From contig JAAFIF010000070.1 in NCBI GenBank assembly GCA_013298625.1, positions 1-54,356 of the forward strand: a DNA stretch of 54,356 nucleotides, read 5' to 3'. Numbering within the stretch: position 1 is the stretch's first letter; each line of letters opens with the position of its first letter. Below, one piece after another: positions 23,760 through 31,617 of this stretch. This stretch comes from Myxococcales bacterium (GTDB lineage: Bacteria > Myxococcota_A > Polyangia > Polyangiales > Ga0077539). The translations under genes and the position numbers were made by a program. Under the pieces are notes generated by a model. That model was not told the DNA's origin. It saw only the letters and a program-made list of their open reading frames with translations, and did no database searches.

Positions 23760-26192
23760 GTGAGTCTTCAGCGCCGCTCTCGGTTTGCGCTCGCATGCGC
23801 GATGTTGACGGCGATGGTCGAAGCGTCGAGCTCGTGCACCAGCGGCAGCCGACGACCGTCGCTGATCGTCATCGTCGACACGGACCTGCCCGCCGGCCGC
23901 AGCGGCGGCCCCATGGGAGCCACTGAGCTCTTGCTCTCGACAGCCTATGGCGCCGGAGCGAGCCGACGAACGACCTCCCAGCGCATCCCCAACGGCCCGC
24001 TGCCGCAGTCGTTTGTGGTCCTCTCGCCTCAGCCGGGAACCGAGCAGCTGATCGACATCCGCGTCGACGTCCTGCGTGGCGCGAACTCGCTCTTGCACAC
24101 GCGCGCGACGGCGCTGATCCCCGCGCAGGGCACGCGCGAAGTCGTGCTCTTTCTCGCCGCGCACTGCTTGGAGCTCGAGTCGCAGTGCGCAGCGTCTCAG
24201 ACGTGCACGCTTCGAGGCTGCGAAGACCCAGCGCAAGCCGTGGCGACCGCCGTCGAACAGCCCACAGCGCTCGACGCGCGCGCCTGGTACGACGCGACGT
24301 GCGTCTCGCCCAACGGCGGCCCCTGCTCGTCGGAAGCGAGCGTCCCCGATGCGAGCGTCCCTGATGCGAGCGTCCCCGATGCGAGCGTCCCCGATGCGAG
24401 CGAGCGCGATGGCGCGATGGACGCAGCGGCGCCCGACGCGACAGCGGACGTGGTGAGCGAGCCTCGCGCCGACGCTGCGCCAGACGCCGCGATCGACGCT
24501 GGGCCGCGAGACAGCGCAGCGGACAGCGGTGACGCTTCGTGCAACGCCGACGCGATGGACTGCGTCGGGTTCGTGCGCCCGCTGCAGCCGCAGTCGACGT
24601 CGACGGTGCACACGCGACGACCGACCTTTCGTTGGACGCACTCCGCGAGCGTCACGCCGGAGCTGCTTTTGCTGTGCGCAGACCGCGCGTGCACGACGCG
24701 TCGCGCGATGATTCCACTGCCGACCGCAGCGGATCCGAGCGGGCGCTCTGCGGTCTCGACGATCGACCTGCCGACGACGCCGACGTTCTGGCGAGTGCTC
24801 GCGCGGCGAAACTGGGACGGACAAGTGGTCGCGAGCCCGTCTTGGTTCGTCACGGCCAACGCTGGCGTCGCGCCCCGAACAACCTCCTCGGGAACAACGC
24901 TCGACCTCAACGCCGACGGCTACGCCGACGTCGCGATCGGCGCGCCCAACGTCACGACCGCGGGCTCGATGGCGGTGGGGAGGGTGTTCGTTCACTTCGG
25001 CTCCAGCACGGGCGTCGCTGCGATGGCAGGCCTCACGCTCACGGGCGCGCCGGGAGAAAACTTCGGCGCGTCTGTCGCGAGCGCGGGCGATGTCAACGGT
25101 GACGGGTTTGCAGACTTCGTCGTCGGCGCACCACAAGCGACGAGCAACGGTCCCGGCCGCGCGTACCTGTACCTCGGCGGCACCTCGTTCATGCCGACGC
25201 CGCGCACGCTGAGCGTCTCGGCAGAGGGCGGACTCTTCGGCGCGTCCGTCGCGAGCGCCGGCGACTTCAACGGCGACGGCTACTCCGACGTGATCGTGTC
25301 CGCGCTCAACGCGATGGGCGGCGTCGGGCGCATCCATCTGTTTCGAGGGAGCGCCGCCGGGCTCGAGGCCACGCCGCAGTCGCTCAGCGGCGAACCGATG
25401 TCTAATTTCGGCGTCTCCGTCGCCGGCATCGGCGACATCAACGCCGACGGTCTCAGCGACTTCGCTGTCGGAGCCAACCAGGCGACGGGCTTCTCCGGCA
25501 AGACGTTCATCTACCTCGGACGAGCCCCCGGCCTGGGGGCCAGCGCAGACATCGTCCTCAGCTCGTCCGAAGGAGGACAGTTCGGGGTGAGCGTCGCGAG
25601 CGCAGGCGACTTCAACAGCGATGGGTTCTCGGACCTGATCGTCGGCGCGCACGAGGTGATGGTCGGCGGTACGCCCGTCGGAAAGGCGCACGTTTTCTTG
25701 GGCCGATCGATCGCCGACGGATCGATCACCCGCACGCCCTCGCTTTCGCTGCAGGGCGCGGACGCCAACGGCCGCTTCGGCGCGGCGGTGGGCGGCGGCG
25801 GGGACTTCAACGGCGACGGGTTCTCCGACGTGATCGTCGGCGCCTACCAGGCCGGCGGCAGCAACGTGGGAACGCTCTCGGTCTTCACCGGAGCCGCGAC
25901 CCCCTCGAGCGCCGTCCGCCTCACCCTCCGCGGGGCCGCTGGCGTCACGAGCTTCGGCCGCTTCGTCGCCGTCCTCGGCGACACCAACGGCGACGGCTTC
26001 GCGGACTACGCGGGCTCGACCACAACCGGGATGGGCGGCGGACACTTGCTCATGCTGCGCGGCGGCGACCCTCTGCCCCTCGCGACGACCGCAGTGCAGA
26101 TCGCTCCGTCGGGGCCGGCGGTCGGCTTCGGCGCCTCGTTCGCGAGCTTCGATCCCAACGTCGGTCGAACGCGGCGGATCTTCGTTCTGTAG
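23760..26192 (+). CDS. FG-GAP (integrin-like) repeat surface protein
   Basis: The GTG at 23760 gives 810 residues. An N-terminal signal region ends near VEASSSC, possibly a lipid anchor. After a beta domain, a DASVP pentapeptide repeat and Asp/Ala linker (about 195-260) leads to a small domain with paired cysteines and then seven FG-GAP units, each with a calcium-loop-like motif: LNADGYADVAIGAP, VNGDGFADFVVGAP, FNGDGYSDVIVSAL, INADGLSDFAVGAN, FNSDGFSDLIVGAH, FNGDGFSDVIVGAY, TNGDGFADYAGS. Seven units match the seven-bladed integrin alpha propeller. Likely calcium-stabilised and surface-exposed, perhaps in adhesion. Divergent from the reductase gene across 133 bp. Confidence 0.88.
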   Translation: MSLQRRSRFALACAMLTAMVEASSSCTSGSRRPSLIVIVDTDLPAGRSGGPMGATELLLSTAYGAGASRRTTSQRIPNGPLPQSFVVLSPQPGTEQLIDIRVDVLRGANSLLHTRATALIPAQGTREVVLFLAAHCLELESQCAASQTCTLRGCEDPAQAVATAVEQPTALDARAWYDATCVSPNGGPCSSEASVPDASVPDASVPDASVPDASERDGAMDAAAPDATADVVSEPRADAAPDAAIDAGPRDSAADSGDASCNADAMDCVGFVRPLQPQSTSTVHTRRPTFRWTHSASVTPELLLLCADRACTTRRAMIPLPTAADPSGRSAVSTIDLPTTPTFWRVLARRNWDGQVVASPSWFVTANAGVAPRTTSSGTTLDLNADGYADVAIGAPNVTTAGSMAVGRVFVHFGSSTGVAAMAGLTLTGAPGENFGASVASAGDVNGDGFADFVVGAPQATSNGPGRAYLYLGGTSFMPTPRTLSVSAEGGLFGASVASAGDFNGDGYSDVIVSALNAMGGVGRIHLFRGSAAGLEATPQSLSGEPMSNFGVSVAGIGDINADGLSDFAVGANQATGFSGKTFIYLGRAPGLGASADIVLSSSEGGQFGVSVASAGDFNSDGFSDLIVGAHEVMVGGTPVGKAHVFLGRSIADGSITRTPSLSLQGADANGRFGAAVGGGGDFNGDGFSDVIVGAYQAGGSNVGTLSVFTGAATPSSAVRLTLRGAAGVTSFGRFVAVLGDTNGDGFADYAGSTTTGMGGGHLLMLRGGDPLPLATTAVQIAPSGPAVGFGASFASFDPNVGRTRRIFVL
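24348..24407 (+). repeat. 15-bp tandem repeat encoding DASVP
   Basis: Four 15-bp units of the form GATGCGAGCGTCCCC encode Asp-Ala-Ser-Val-Pro in the linker of the FG-GAP protein, with only C/T third-position differences. It is one of several in-frame linker repeats in lipoprotein genes of this window. Confidence 0.9.
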
Positions 26193-26238
26193 CCGTTTGG
26201 TCGCGCGCGCCGCCGCCGTCGTCGTACCCGCTGAAGCC

Positions 26239-28347
26239 ATGGTCTCACTCCCTCTTCGCCGCGCCGAGCCGCCCCGCAACGCTGCGCGTGCCCATGCGCG
26301 CCCGTCGATGCTCGCAGCGCTCTGTGCGCTCTGGCTCTTCGCGACCAGCGCCCGCGCGCAGCACACCGTGCTCGACGCGATGCCGAACCCCGTGCTCGCC
26401 ACCTCGCTCGCGCTCGGCGTCGACGACGTCGTGGCAGCCAGCGAGCGGCAGAGCCGCGAGAACATCGCCCGCGCGATCGACGCAGCGGACGCAGCGACGG
26501 GCGCGCAGACCCGAGCCAACATCGAGGCCGCGCTTCGACGAGGCGACCGAGAAGCCGCGCTGCGCGAGGCCGAGTCGCTCGCGCAACGAGCGCCCGGCTC
26601 GTGGGTCGCCGCGCAGCAAGAGTGCGCCCACCTGCTCGCGCTCGACCGACGCGACGCCGCCGTCCTGAAGTGTCAGCGCGCGGTGCAACTCGAAGAGCGG
26701 GTCGAGACGTACCTCTCGCTCGCCATCGCGCTGTACGCCCGGCAGACCCGCGAAGACGTGCGAGAAGCGACGCTCGTGCTGCAGACGGCGTCGCGTCGCT
26801 ACTCCGCTCCGCACGCGACCGTCCTGCGCTGCACCGTGGCTCTGCTGGTCACGAGCCGCACCGACGAGAACCACAGCGAGCTCGTCGACTGCGCCGAGCA
26901 CCTGCGCGCGCGCGCGCCGAACACCGCGGCGTCCGAGGTGTTCTCGTGCTGGGCGGCCCTCGCGCGCGGTCGGTGGGACGAGGCTCGGGCCCACGTCGCC
27001 GAGGCCCATCGGCTCGGAGCTGCACGGGACGCGATCGAACCGCTGCGCCGCGAAGTCGCGCGGCACAAGCCCTGGTGGCGCTCGGTCTTCGAAGCGCTCG
27101 CGCCGCTCTTCTTGCTGTGGCTCGCGCTGTTCACGACCACGTTTCTGTGGGCTCGCTCGCACAGCCGCGCGTGGCTCGAGGCGCTGCGCGAGCCCAGCTC
27201 GACGCGCGCCGTGATCGCGCCTCCCACCGGCGCTCGAAAGGCGTACACCGCGCTGGTCCTGCGGCTCGCGAGCACGTGGCGGATCTCGCTGGTGATGGGA
27301 GCGCTCGCGTCGTCGACGACGGTGTTCGGCGCCGCGCTCTGGGTGCTCTCGCGGCTCGATCGGTTTCCGCTGCAGCTCTTGCTCGCGCCGGGGATCGTGC
27401 TGCTGATGTTCGCGTGGTTCACCTTCGTCGCGGTGACGCAGGGGATGCGCTTGCCGCACCAGGGTGAGCCGCTCCCGCTGCGCGAGCACCCTGCGCTGCT
27501 CGCGCTCATCGAGCGCTGCGCCGCGCGCTGCGGAGCGAAGCCCGTGACGGAGGTCTACCTCACGTCGAGCACCCACTTCGAGGTGTACGCGAGCGCCCCG
27601 CTGCGCGCGCTCGCCTTCGGCGAGCCAGAGCTGTACCTGCGGCTCGGCGCGGGGATCATCGACGCGCTGGACGCACACGAATTCGAGACGCTGCTCACCG
27701 CCGAGCTCGCGCGCGCGCAGCGCAAAGAGAACGCGGGCGGAGCTGCCACGCTGCAGATCATCGAGACGCTGGTGACGCCGCCGGCGGGCGCGACGGACGT
27801 GTCGATGTACGTCCAGTATTTTTGCACGGTGTTTCGCAAAGCGAGCCTCGCGCTCGCGCGGGCGCAAGAGCTCGTCGCGGACAGGATCACGGCGCAGCTC
27901 GTCGGGCCCGCGCGCTTCGAAGCGGCGCTGAGGGCGTTCGTCACGTGCCAAGAGACCTTCGCGTCGCGGTGCTCTGCGGTGGTGCAGCGCTGCGCAGACA
28001 AGGACGAGCCGTTGACCGACGTGTACACCGCCGCGCGCGCGGTCACGCTCGACCCCGAAGCCGCCACCCGCGACATCGACGCCGAGTGGAACCGCACCGC
28101 CTCGGAGCTCGCCAGCCAGGCCGCTCCTGCGCAGCGCGTCCAGCGTGTGCGCGCGTACGGCTTCGACGATCCCACGCCGAGCGAGCAGCCCGCCGGGCCA
28201 GCGTGGGAGCTGTTCGTCGCGCCAGGGCGGGTGCGAGAGCGGCTGACGGACATCGTGTGCGACGCGTACGCGCGCCAGACGGGGATCGTCCTGCGCGACG
28301 GCAAGCGGCCAGCGACCGAGGCGCCTGCGCCTGGCGAGGCGCCGTGA
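26239..28347 (+). CDS. M48-like membrane protein with lost zinc site
   Basis: The ATG at 26239 gives 702 residues; ATG 26308 would start directly at the signal-like segment MLAALCALWLFATSARA. Residues about 70-270 form TPR-like helices. Transmembrane segments follow near 287-305, 349-370 and 381-400. The C-terminal half aligns by eye with M48 metallopeptidases: LALIERCAARCGAK, YLRLGAGIIDAL, then the active-site helix. There the HExxH motif is replaced by A488-E489-L490-A491-R492, while the third-ligand motif ELVADR (E544) is kept. It is therefore probably a non-catalytic M48 relative with a scaffold or regulatory role. The next gene starts inside its stop codon. Confidence 0.75.
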   Translation: MVSLPLRRAEPPRNAARAHARPSMLAALCALWLFATSARAQHTVLDAMPNPVLATSLALGVDDVVAASERQSRENIARAIDAADAATGAQTRANIEAALRRGDREAALREAESLAQRAPGSWVAAQQECAHLLALDRRDAAVLKCQRAVQLEERVETYLSLAIALYARQTREDVREATLVLQTASRRYSAPHATVLRCTVALLVTSRTDENHSELVDCAEHLRARAPNTAASEVFSCWAALARGRWDEARAHVAEAHRLGAARDAIEPLRREVARHKPWWRSVFEALAPLFLLWLALFTTTFLWARSHSRAWLEALREPSSTRAVIAPPTGARKAYTALVLRLASTWRISLVMGALASSTTVFGAALWVLSRLDRFPLQLLLAPGIVLLMFAWFTFVAVTQGMRLPHQGEPLPLREHPALLALIERCAARCGAKPVTEVYLTSSTHFEVYASAPLRALAFGEPELYLRLGAGIIDALDAHEFETLLTAELARAQRKENAGGAATLQIIETLVTPPAGATDVSMYVQYFCTVFRKASLALARAQELVADRITAQLVGPARFEAALRAFVTCQETFASRCSAVVQRCADKDEPLTDVYTAARAVTLDPEAATRDIDAEWNRTASELASQAAPAQRVQRVRAYGFDDPTPSEQPAGPAWELFVAPGRVRERLTDIVCDAYARQTGIVLRDGKRPATEAPAPGEAP

Positions 28348-29075
28348 GGACAGCGTCCCGTGGGGCGGCGGTGCTGGCCGCGGTGACAGCGTTGTCGACG
28401 CGGACAGCCGAGGCGCAGAGCGCGCCGAGCGACCGCGAAATATCAGCTCGAATCCAGGTGATCTCTGCGGCCCTCGAGCGCGACGCGCTGCCCACGGCGC
28501 GCTGGCGTTGGGGCTGGAGCGTCGCGCTCGGGAGCTTCGCCGCGGGCAACGTGATCCGCGCCATCGTGGCGCACGCGATGGGTACGACCGACGCGCCCGC
28601 GGGCTGGGTCGCCGCGGCGGGCTCTGGAGCTGGGCTGCTCAACATGCTGCTCGTCGCGCCGCCAGCGCAGTACGGCGCAGAGCGATTTCGGGCGGCGCGC
28701 GCGCGCGCTGAGCTCACGCGGCTCGAACAGCTGCGCGAAGGAGAGCGACTGCTGCGAGCGGCCGCGCGCAACCAGGACTTCACGGTGTCTGCGGCGTCGC
28801 ATGCGCTGCGAATCGGGGTTCCGATCGTGATGGGGATGGCACTCGAATGGGGGTACGGGCTGCACACCGCGGCGATCCTCAACGTGGCCGGCGGGATCGT
28901 GATCGGGCAGTTTACGGTGCGCACGTCGCCGACGGCCGCGATCGACGCGTGGGAGCGCTACACACGCCGCTGGCCCGACGCCCACGGCGGCCCCATCGCG
29001 CGCTGGAGCTTGCCCCTCGAGTCGATCACCGTCGCGCTGCGCCCAGGAGGAGTGATCGTCGGCGCGACGTTCTGA
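28344..29075 (+). CDS. Small envelope protein coupled to the M48-like gene
   Basis: The GTG at 28344 overlaps the upstream TGA (GTGA), giving 243 residues with a signal peptide (cleavage near AEA-Q). The mature protein has Gly/Ala-rich hydrophobic segments at about 60-110 (LGSFAAGNVIRAIVAHAMG, AAAGSGAGLLNMLLV) and 145-190 (IGVPIVMGMALEWGYGLH, ILNVAGGIVIGQFTV), each able to span or line a membrane, separated by a charged helix. Coupling suggests it works with the M48-like protein. No family recognised. Confidence 0.75.
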   Translation: MRTASRGAAVLAAVTALSTRTAEAQSAPSDREISARIQVISAALERDALPTARWRWGWSVALGSFAAGNVIRAIVAHAMGTTDAPAGWVAAAGSGAGLLNMLLVAPPAQYGAERFRAARARAELTRLEQLREGERLLRAAARNQDFTVSAASHALRIGVPIVMGMALEWGYGLHTAAILNVAGGIVIGQFTVRTSPTAAIDAWERYTRRWPDAHGGPIARWSLPLESITVALRPGGVIVGATF

Positions 29076-29215
29076 GCCACAGCGGCGGAGAGCGACGGGG
29101 CAAGGCGACGAGCGAACCGCCCGGTGAAACGCGGTCGTCTGCACGGCGGGTTGGCAACGGGCGAAGAGCGACGGGCGAAGAGCGAACGACCCGATGAAGC
29201 CCCTCTTCGCTCCAC

Positions 29216-29234
29216 GGCGGGTATAAAACCCGCC
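29216..29234. other. Hairpin in tandem repeat
   Basis: GGCGGGT (29216-29222) pairs with ACCCGCC (29228-29234) over ATAAA. It corresponds to the hairpin in the following unit but with a different loop. It lies 141 bp after the 29075 stop. Confidence 0.7.
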
Positions 29235-29292
29235 GCAAGCGACGGGCGAAGAGCGAAGAGCGAACGACCCAGTGAAACGCGGTCGTCTCCAC

Positions 29293-29312
29293 GGCGGGTT
29301 GGCAAACCCGCC
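29293..29312. other. Strong hairpin in tandem repeat
   Basis: GGCGGGTT (29293-29300) and AACCCGCC (29305-29312) form a perfect 8-bp stem with the tetraloop GGCA. The stem matches the 29216-29234 hairpin while the loop differs, as expected if the stem is what matters. Confidence 0.75.
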
Positions 29313-29354
29313 GCTAGCGACGCTCGAAGAGCGAAGAGCGAACGACCCGCTGAG

Positions 29355-29935
29355 CGCGACCACGCTCAGCGTGCGGAGCGAGTCAGCGTACGACGCGATG
29401 GACCGAGCGCGACCGAGCGCGACAACGCAGGCAACGTTGCCCGATCGCCCGCGCGCGGTGAAGAGAGCAACGTTGCCCGAGTAACTGGTGCCGACCGCCC
29501 CTCCTTATTCGAAAACGGTCGAAGAAGTTTTCGACGCAGGAGGGGCGGCGCACGAGCGCAGCGGGTAATTGTCGTGGTGGGGAGGATGATGGCTGCGTTT
29601 CGTGAACGACGGAGCGAGCGCCGAGGACCGAAGCACATCGCAGTGGCGAAGCCATCGCGCCTCGGGACTGGCGTGATTTGCCGACGGCCGAGGCTCTGCG
29701 AGGACGGAGGAGGGACGAAATCAGGCCAGTCCCGAAATCTGCGAAGGGAGTCGCCGCACGCGCAGTCGAGAAACGCAGCGAGTCAATCTACTCGGTTCGT
29801 AACCGAGTATTCACTGGGCTCACGGTCACCGGGTCCGGGCAACGAGCGCGCGCTGAGCGCCGTGCGCGATGTGCGCGCGCGTCTTGGGTCACTGGCAGCG
29901 TCACGCGCGCGTGACCGTCGTACACAGCAGTGAAC
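29355..29935 (+). repeat. Dispersed hairpin-rich element, copy 2
   Basis: Homologous to 50-597. The stems recur: 29495-29504 with 29539-29548 around 29510-29516 with 29527-29533; 29569-29575 with 29606-29612; 29663-29669 with 29728-29734 around 29674-29679 with 29718-29723. In the first hairpin the only two changes are in unpaired bases. In the second, two C-G pairs of copy 1 become U-G (left arm TTGTCGT), which keeps pairing only if the plus strand is transcribed. The palindrome GCAACGTTGC appears twice here (29431-29440, 29467-29476) and once in copy 1. Homology stops after GTGAAC in both copies. It lies between two convergent genes. Confidence 0.75.
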
Positions 29936-30097
29936 CCACTCTACCGTTCCCGCGCGAACGCTCTTCTCCGTGTATCCCCGAGAGCCCCCCACGCCCACGT
30001 CACCAAAAACCCCTTCGCAGCCTCGCGCCGTGCTCGCGAGCATCCCGCGTGACCTGGGACTGCAACGGCGCTCGATCCACGTGCGACCCCGCCGCGC

Positions 30098-30895
30098 TCA
30101 GCGGCGCCCGTCTGCGGCGACGGCGGGCGCATCGGCGCGCACCGACACCGCTTCGACCAAATGAAACACCGACGGAACGAGCTCCCACACGAACGCGCTC
30201 CTCACAAGCGGCGCCGCGAGCTCGCTCGTTCGGTGATCGTTGAGCACCTCGTCGTCGCGATCGGTCTGCGGGTACAGCTCCTCGACGAGCGCCTCGCTCG
30301 ATCGCCACGCGACCGGCGCCGTCGGCAGCGCCACCCGAGGCCGAACCGAGCCCGACAAGCGATCGTGAAAGCTCGCCCACGAGCGATCTCCCAGCGCCGC
30401 AGGCAGCGCCCGCAACCACCACTCGAACGTCCCTTCGCGCTCGGGTAAAACAGACTCCTCCGTGGGCTCGGGGCCGAGCAACGGGAGCTGCCCGAGCACG
30501 TTGCAGAACAGCACCGCAGCGCGCGGATAGCGATCGCACAGCGCGCGCACTCCTTCGAGCTCGAAGCGTCCGTCGCGCGGCGAGAGGTAGTCGCGCGAGT
30601 CCATCGCGAGCTTCGTTCGAGCCCCCCGCAGCGCCGCGCGGGCGCGCCGTCGAAGGATCCATCGCGCGACGGGGTCGATCTCGACCGCGGTCACCGCGTC
30701 GAAGCGCCGCGCGAACCCGAGGTCCACGCAATAGCCGCCGCTCGGACCGACGAGCAGCAGCTCGCGCTCGGGCGGGCTCCACTCCACCAGCCACGCCGCG
30801 ATCGCGCGCCGAAACGGCGCCCACAGCGAAGCGCGATAGCGCCACGCGCGCACGTGGTAGCGCAGCCCTCCCGTTGCGTTGAGCCAGGTCGTCAC
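30098..30895 (-). CDS. SAM-dependent methyltransferase-like protein
   Basis: The GTG at 30895 gives 265 residues without signal peptide. A class I methyltransferase-like nucleotide site is visible: motif I as LLLVGPSGGYCVD (about 47-59) and the acidic motif AVTAVEIDPVARW (about 69-81), followed by KLAMDSRDYLS. Later motifs are less clear (AAVLFCNVLGQLPLL). The SAM-binding fold is likely, the substrate unknown. It converges on the repeat region and is divergent from the 31004 gene. Confidence 0.65.
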   Translation of the reverse strand: MTTWLNATGGLRYHVRAWRYRASLWAPFRRAIAAWLVEWSPPERELLLVGPSGGYCVDLGFARRFDAVTAVEIDPVARWILRRRARAALRGARTKLAMDSRDYLSPRDGRFELEGVRALCDRYPRAAVLFCNVLGQLPLLGPEPTEESVLPEREGTFEWWLRALPAALGDRSWASFHDRLSGSVRPRVALPTAPVAWRSSEALVEELYPQTDRDDEVLNDHRTSELAAPLVRSAFVWELVPSVFHLVEAVSVRADAPAVAADGRR

Positions 30896-31003
30896 GGCTT
30901 CGTACTATCGCGCAACGCCCTGCAGTGCGATCGCGCTAGCGTTCGTGAAGTGTGCGAATCCGCCGCGGAAACGCCAAAGCTGGTCTACACTTTGTTATCT
31001 AAC

Positions 31004-31582
31004 ATGAACTATCGAGACTCCCGCGTGCGCGCGCCGGTCACCAAGGCGATCGTCGAGCTGCTCGATCGCCAGCCGCCCTCCATCCGCGCAGCGGTGCGCA
31101 AGGACGCTGCCGAGGCGATCGAGCACGTCGAGAGCGCGTCGCGCGTTGATTGGATTCCGCTGAGAACCCAGCTCCGGATCCTGCGCGCCGTGCACACCGA
31201 GCTCGGGCAGGACGGCTTCGACGACTTCTCTGCCAAGCACTTCGCGTGCACGGTCGAGCAGCCGCTGGCGCGCTCGGTCTTCGACACCACCGTGCGGCTG
31301 TTCGGCGTCGGTCCTGGGCCGATCTACAAGATGTTTCCCCAGAGCTGGGCCATGATGTCCTCGGGCTGCGGAATGGTCGTCTGCACCGAGACAGATCCCT
31401 CTGGCACGTCGATCCGCATCGTCGATCTGCCCGTCGCCGAGCCGGACATCGAGCTGTACGTCGTCGGATTTCGCGCCACGTTTCGCGGGGTGCTCGACGC
31501 CTTCAAGTGCGACGGATCCGTCGAGTTTCTCGCCTTCGACCGCGCGCGCAGAGAGTCCCGCTACCGCGCTACGTGGCGCTGA
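31004..31582 (+). CDS. Hypothetical protein, possibly DUF2378-like
   Basis: From ATG 31004 the product has 192 residues; the frame is open upstream and a slightly earlier start is possible. There is no signal peptide. The sequence ends in a small alpha/beta region (SWAMMSSGCGMVVCTETDPS, VVGFRATFRGVLDAFKCDGS) whose layout recalls the myxobacterial TIGR02265/DUF2378 family of about 180 residues and related V4R-like ligand-binding folds. I am not certain of the match. Divergent from the methyltransferase-like gene with about 108 bp between starts. Confidence 0.6.
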   Translation: MNYRDSRVRAPVTKAIVELLDRQPPSIRAAVRKDAAEAIEHVESASRVDWIPLRTQLRILRAVHTELGQDGFDDFSAKHFACTVEQPLARSVFDTTVRLFGVGPGPIYKMFPQSWAMMSSGCGMVVCTETDPSGTSIRIVDLPVAEPDIELYVVGFRATFRGVLDAFKCDGSVEFLAFDRARRESRYRATWR

Positions 31583-31617
31583 CGACGGCCTCGTCCTTGC
31601 TGCGCTTCACCGCAGCG

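Larger units (their letters stand above)
29113..29348 (+). repeat. Imperfect ~78-bp tandem repeats
   Basis: The motif CGAAC(G)ACCC recurs at 29113 (as CGAACCGCCC), 29183, 29261 and 29339, spacing 70, 78 and 78 bp. Each unit carries GTGAAACGCGGTCGTCT-like sequence, a CACGGCGGGTT...AACCCGCCG dyad and a run of GCGAAGA heptamers. The units abut the 5' end of element copy 2; none is seen upstream of copy 1. Confidence 0.75.
29076..30097. other. 1-kb gene-free region packed with repeats
   Basis: No gene is supported between the convergent genes ending at 29075 and 30098. The stretch holds about 78-bp tandem repeats (29113-29348), two strong hairpins (29216-29234 and 29293-29312), a third inverted repeat at 29348-29371, and copy 2 of the dispersed element (29355-29935). 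Bases 29936-30097 contain nothing I can name. Open frames here are Arg/Ser-rich and change frame relative to copy 1. Confidence 0.7.

Noticed and set aside
29216..29312. Hairpins considered as rho-independent terminators of the 29075 gene
   Set aside because: Stems are strong but lie 140-240 bp downstream, are part of tandem repeats and lack T-runs, so they were recorded as repeats instead.
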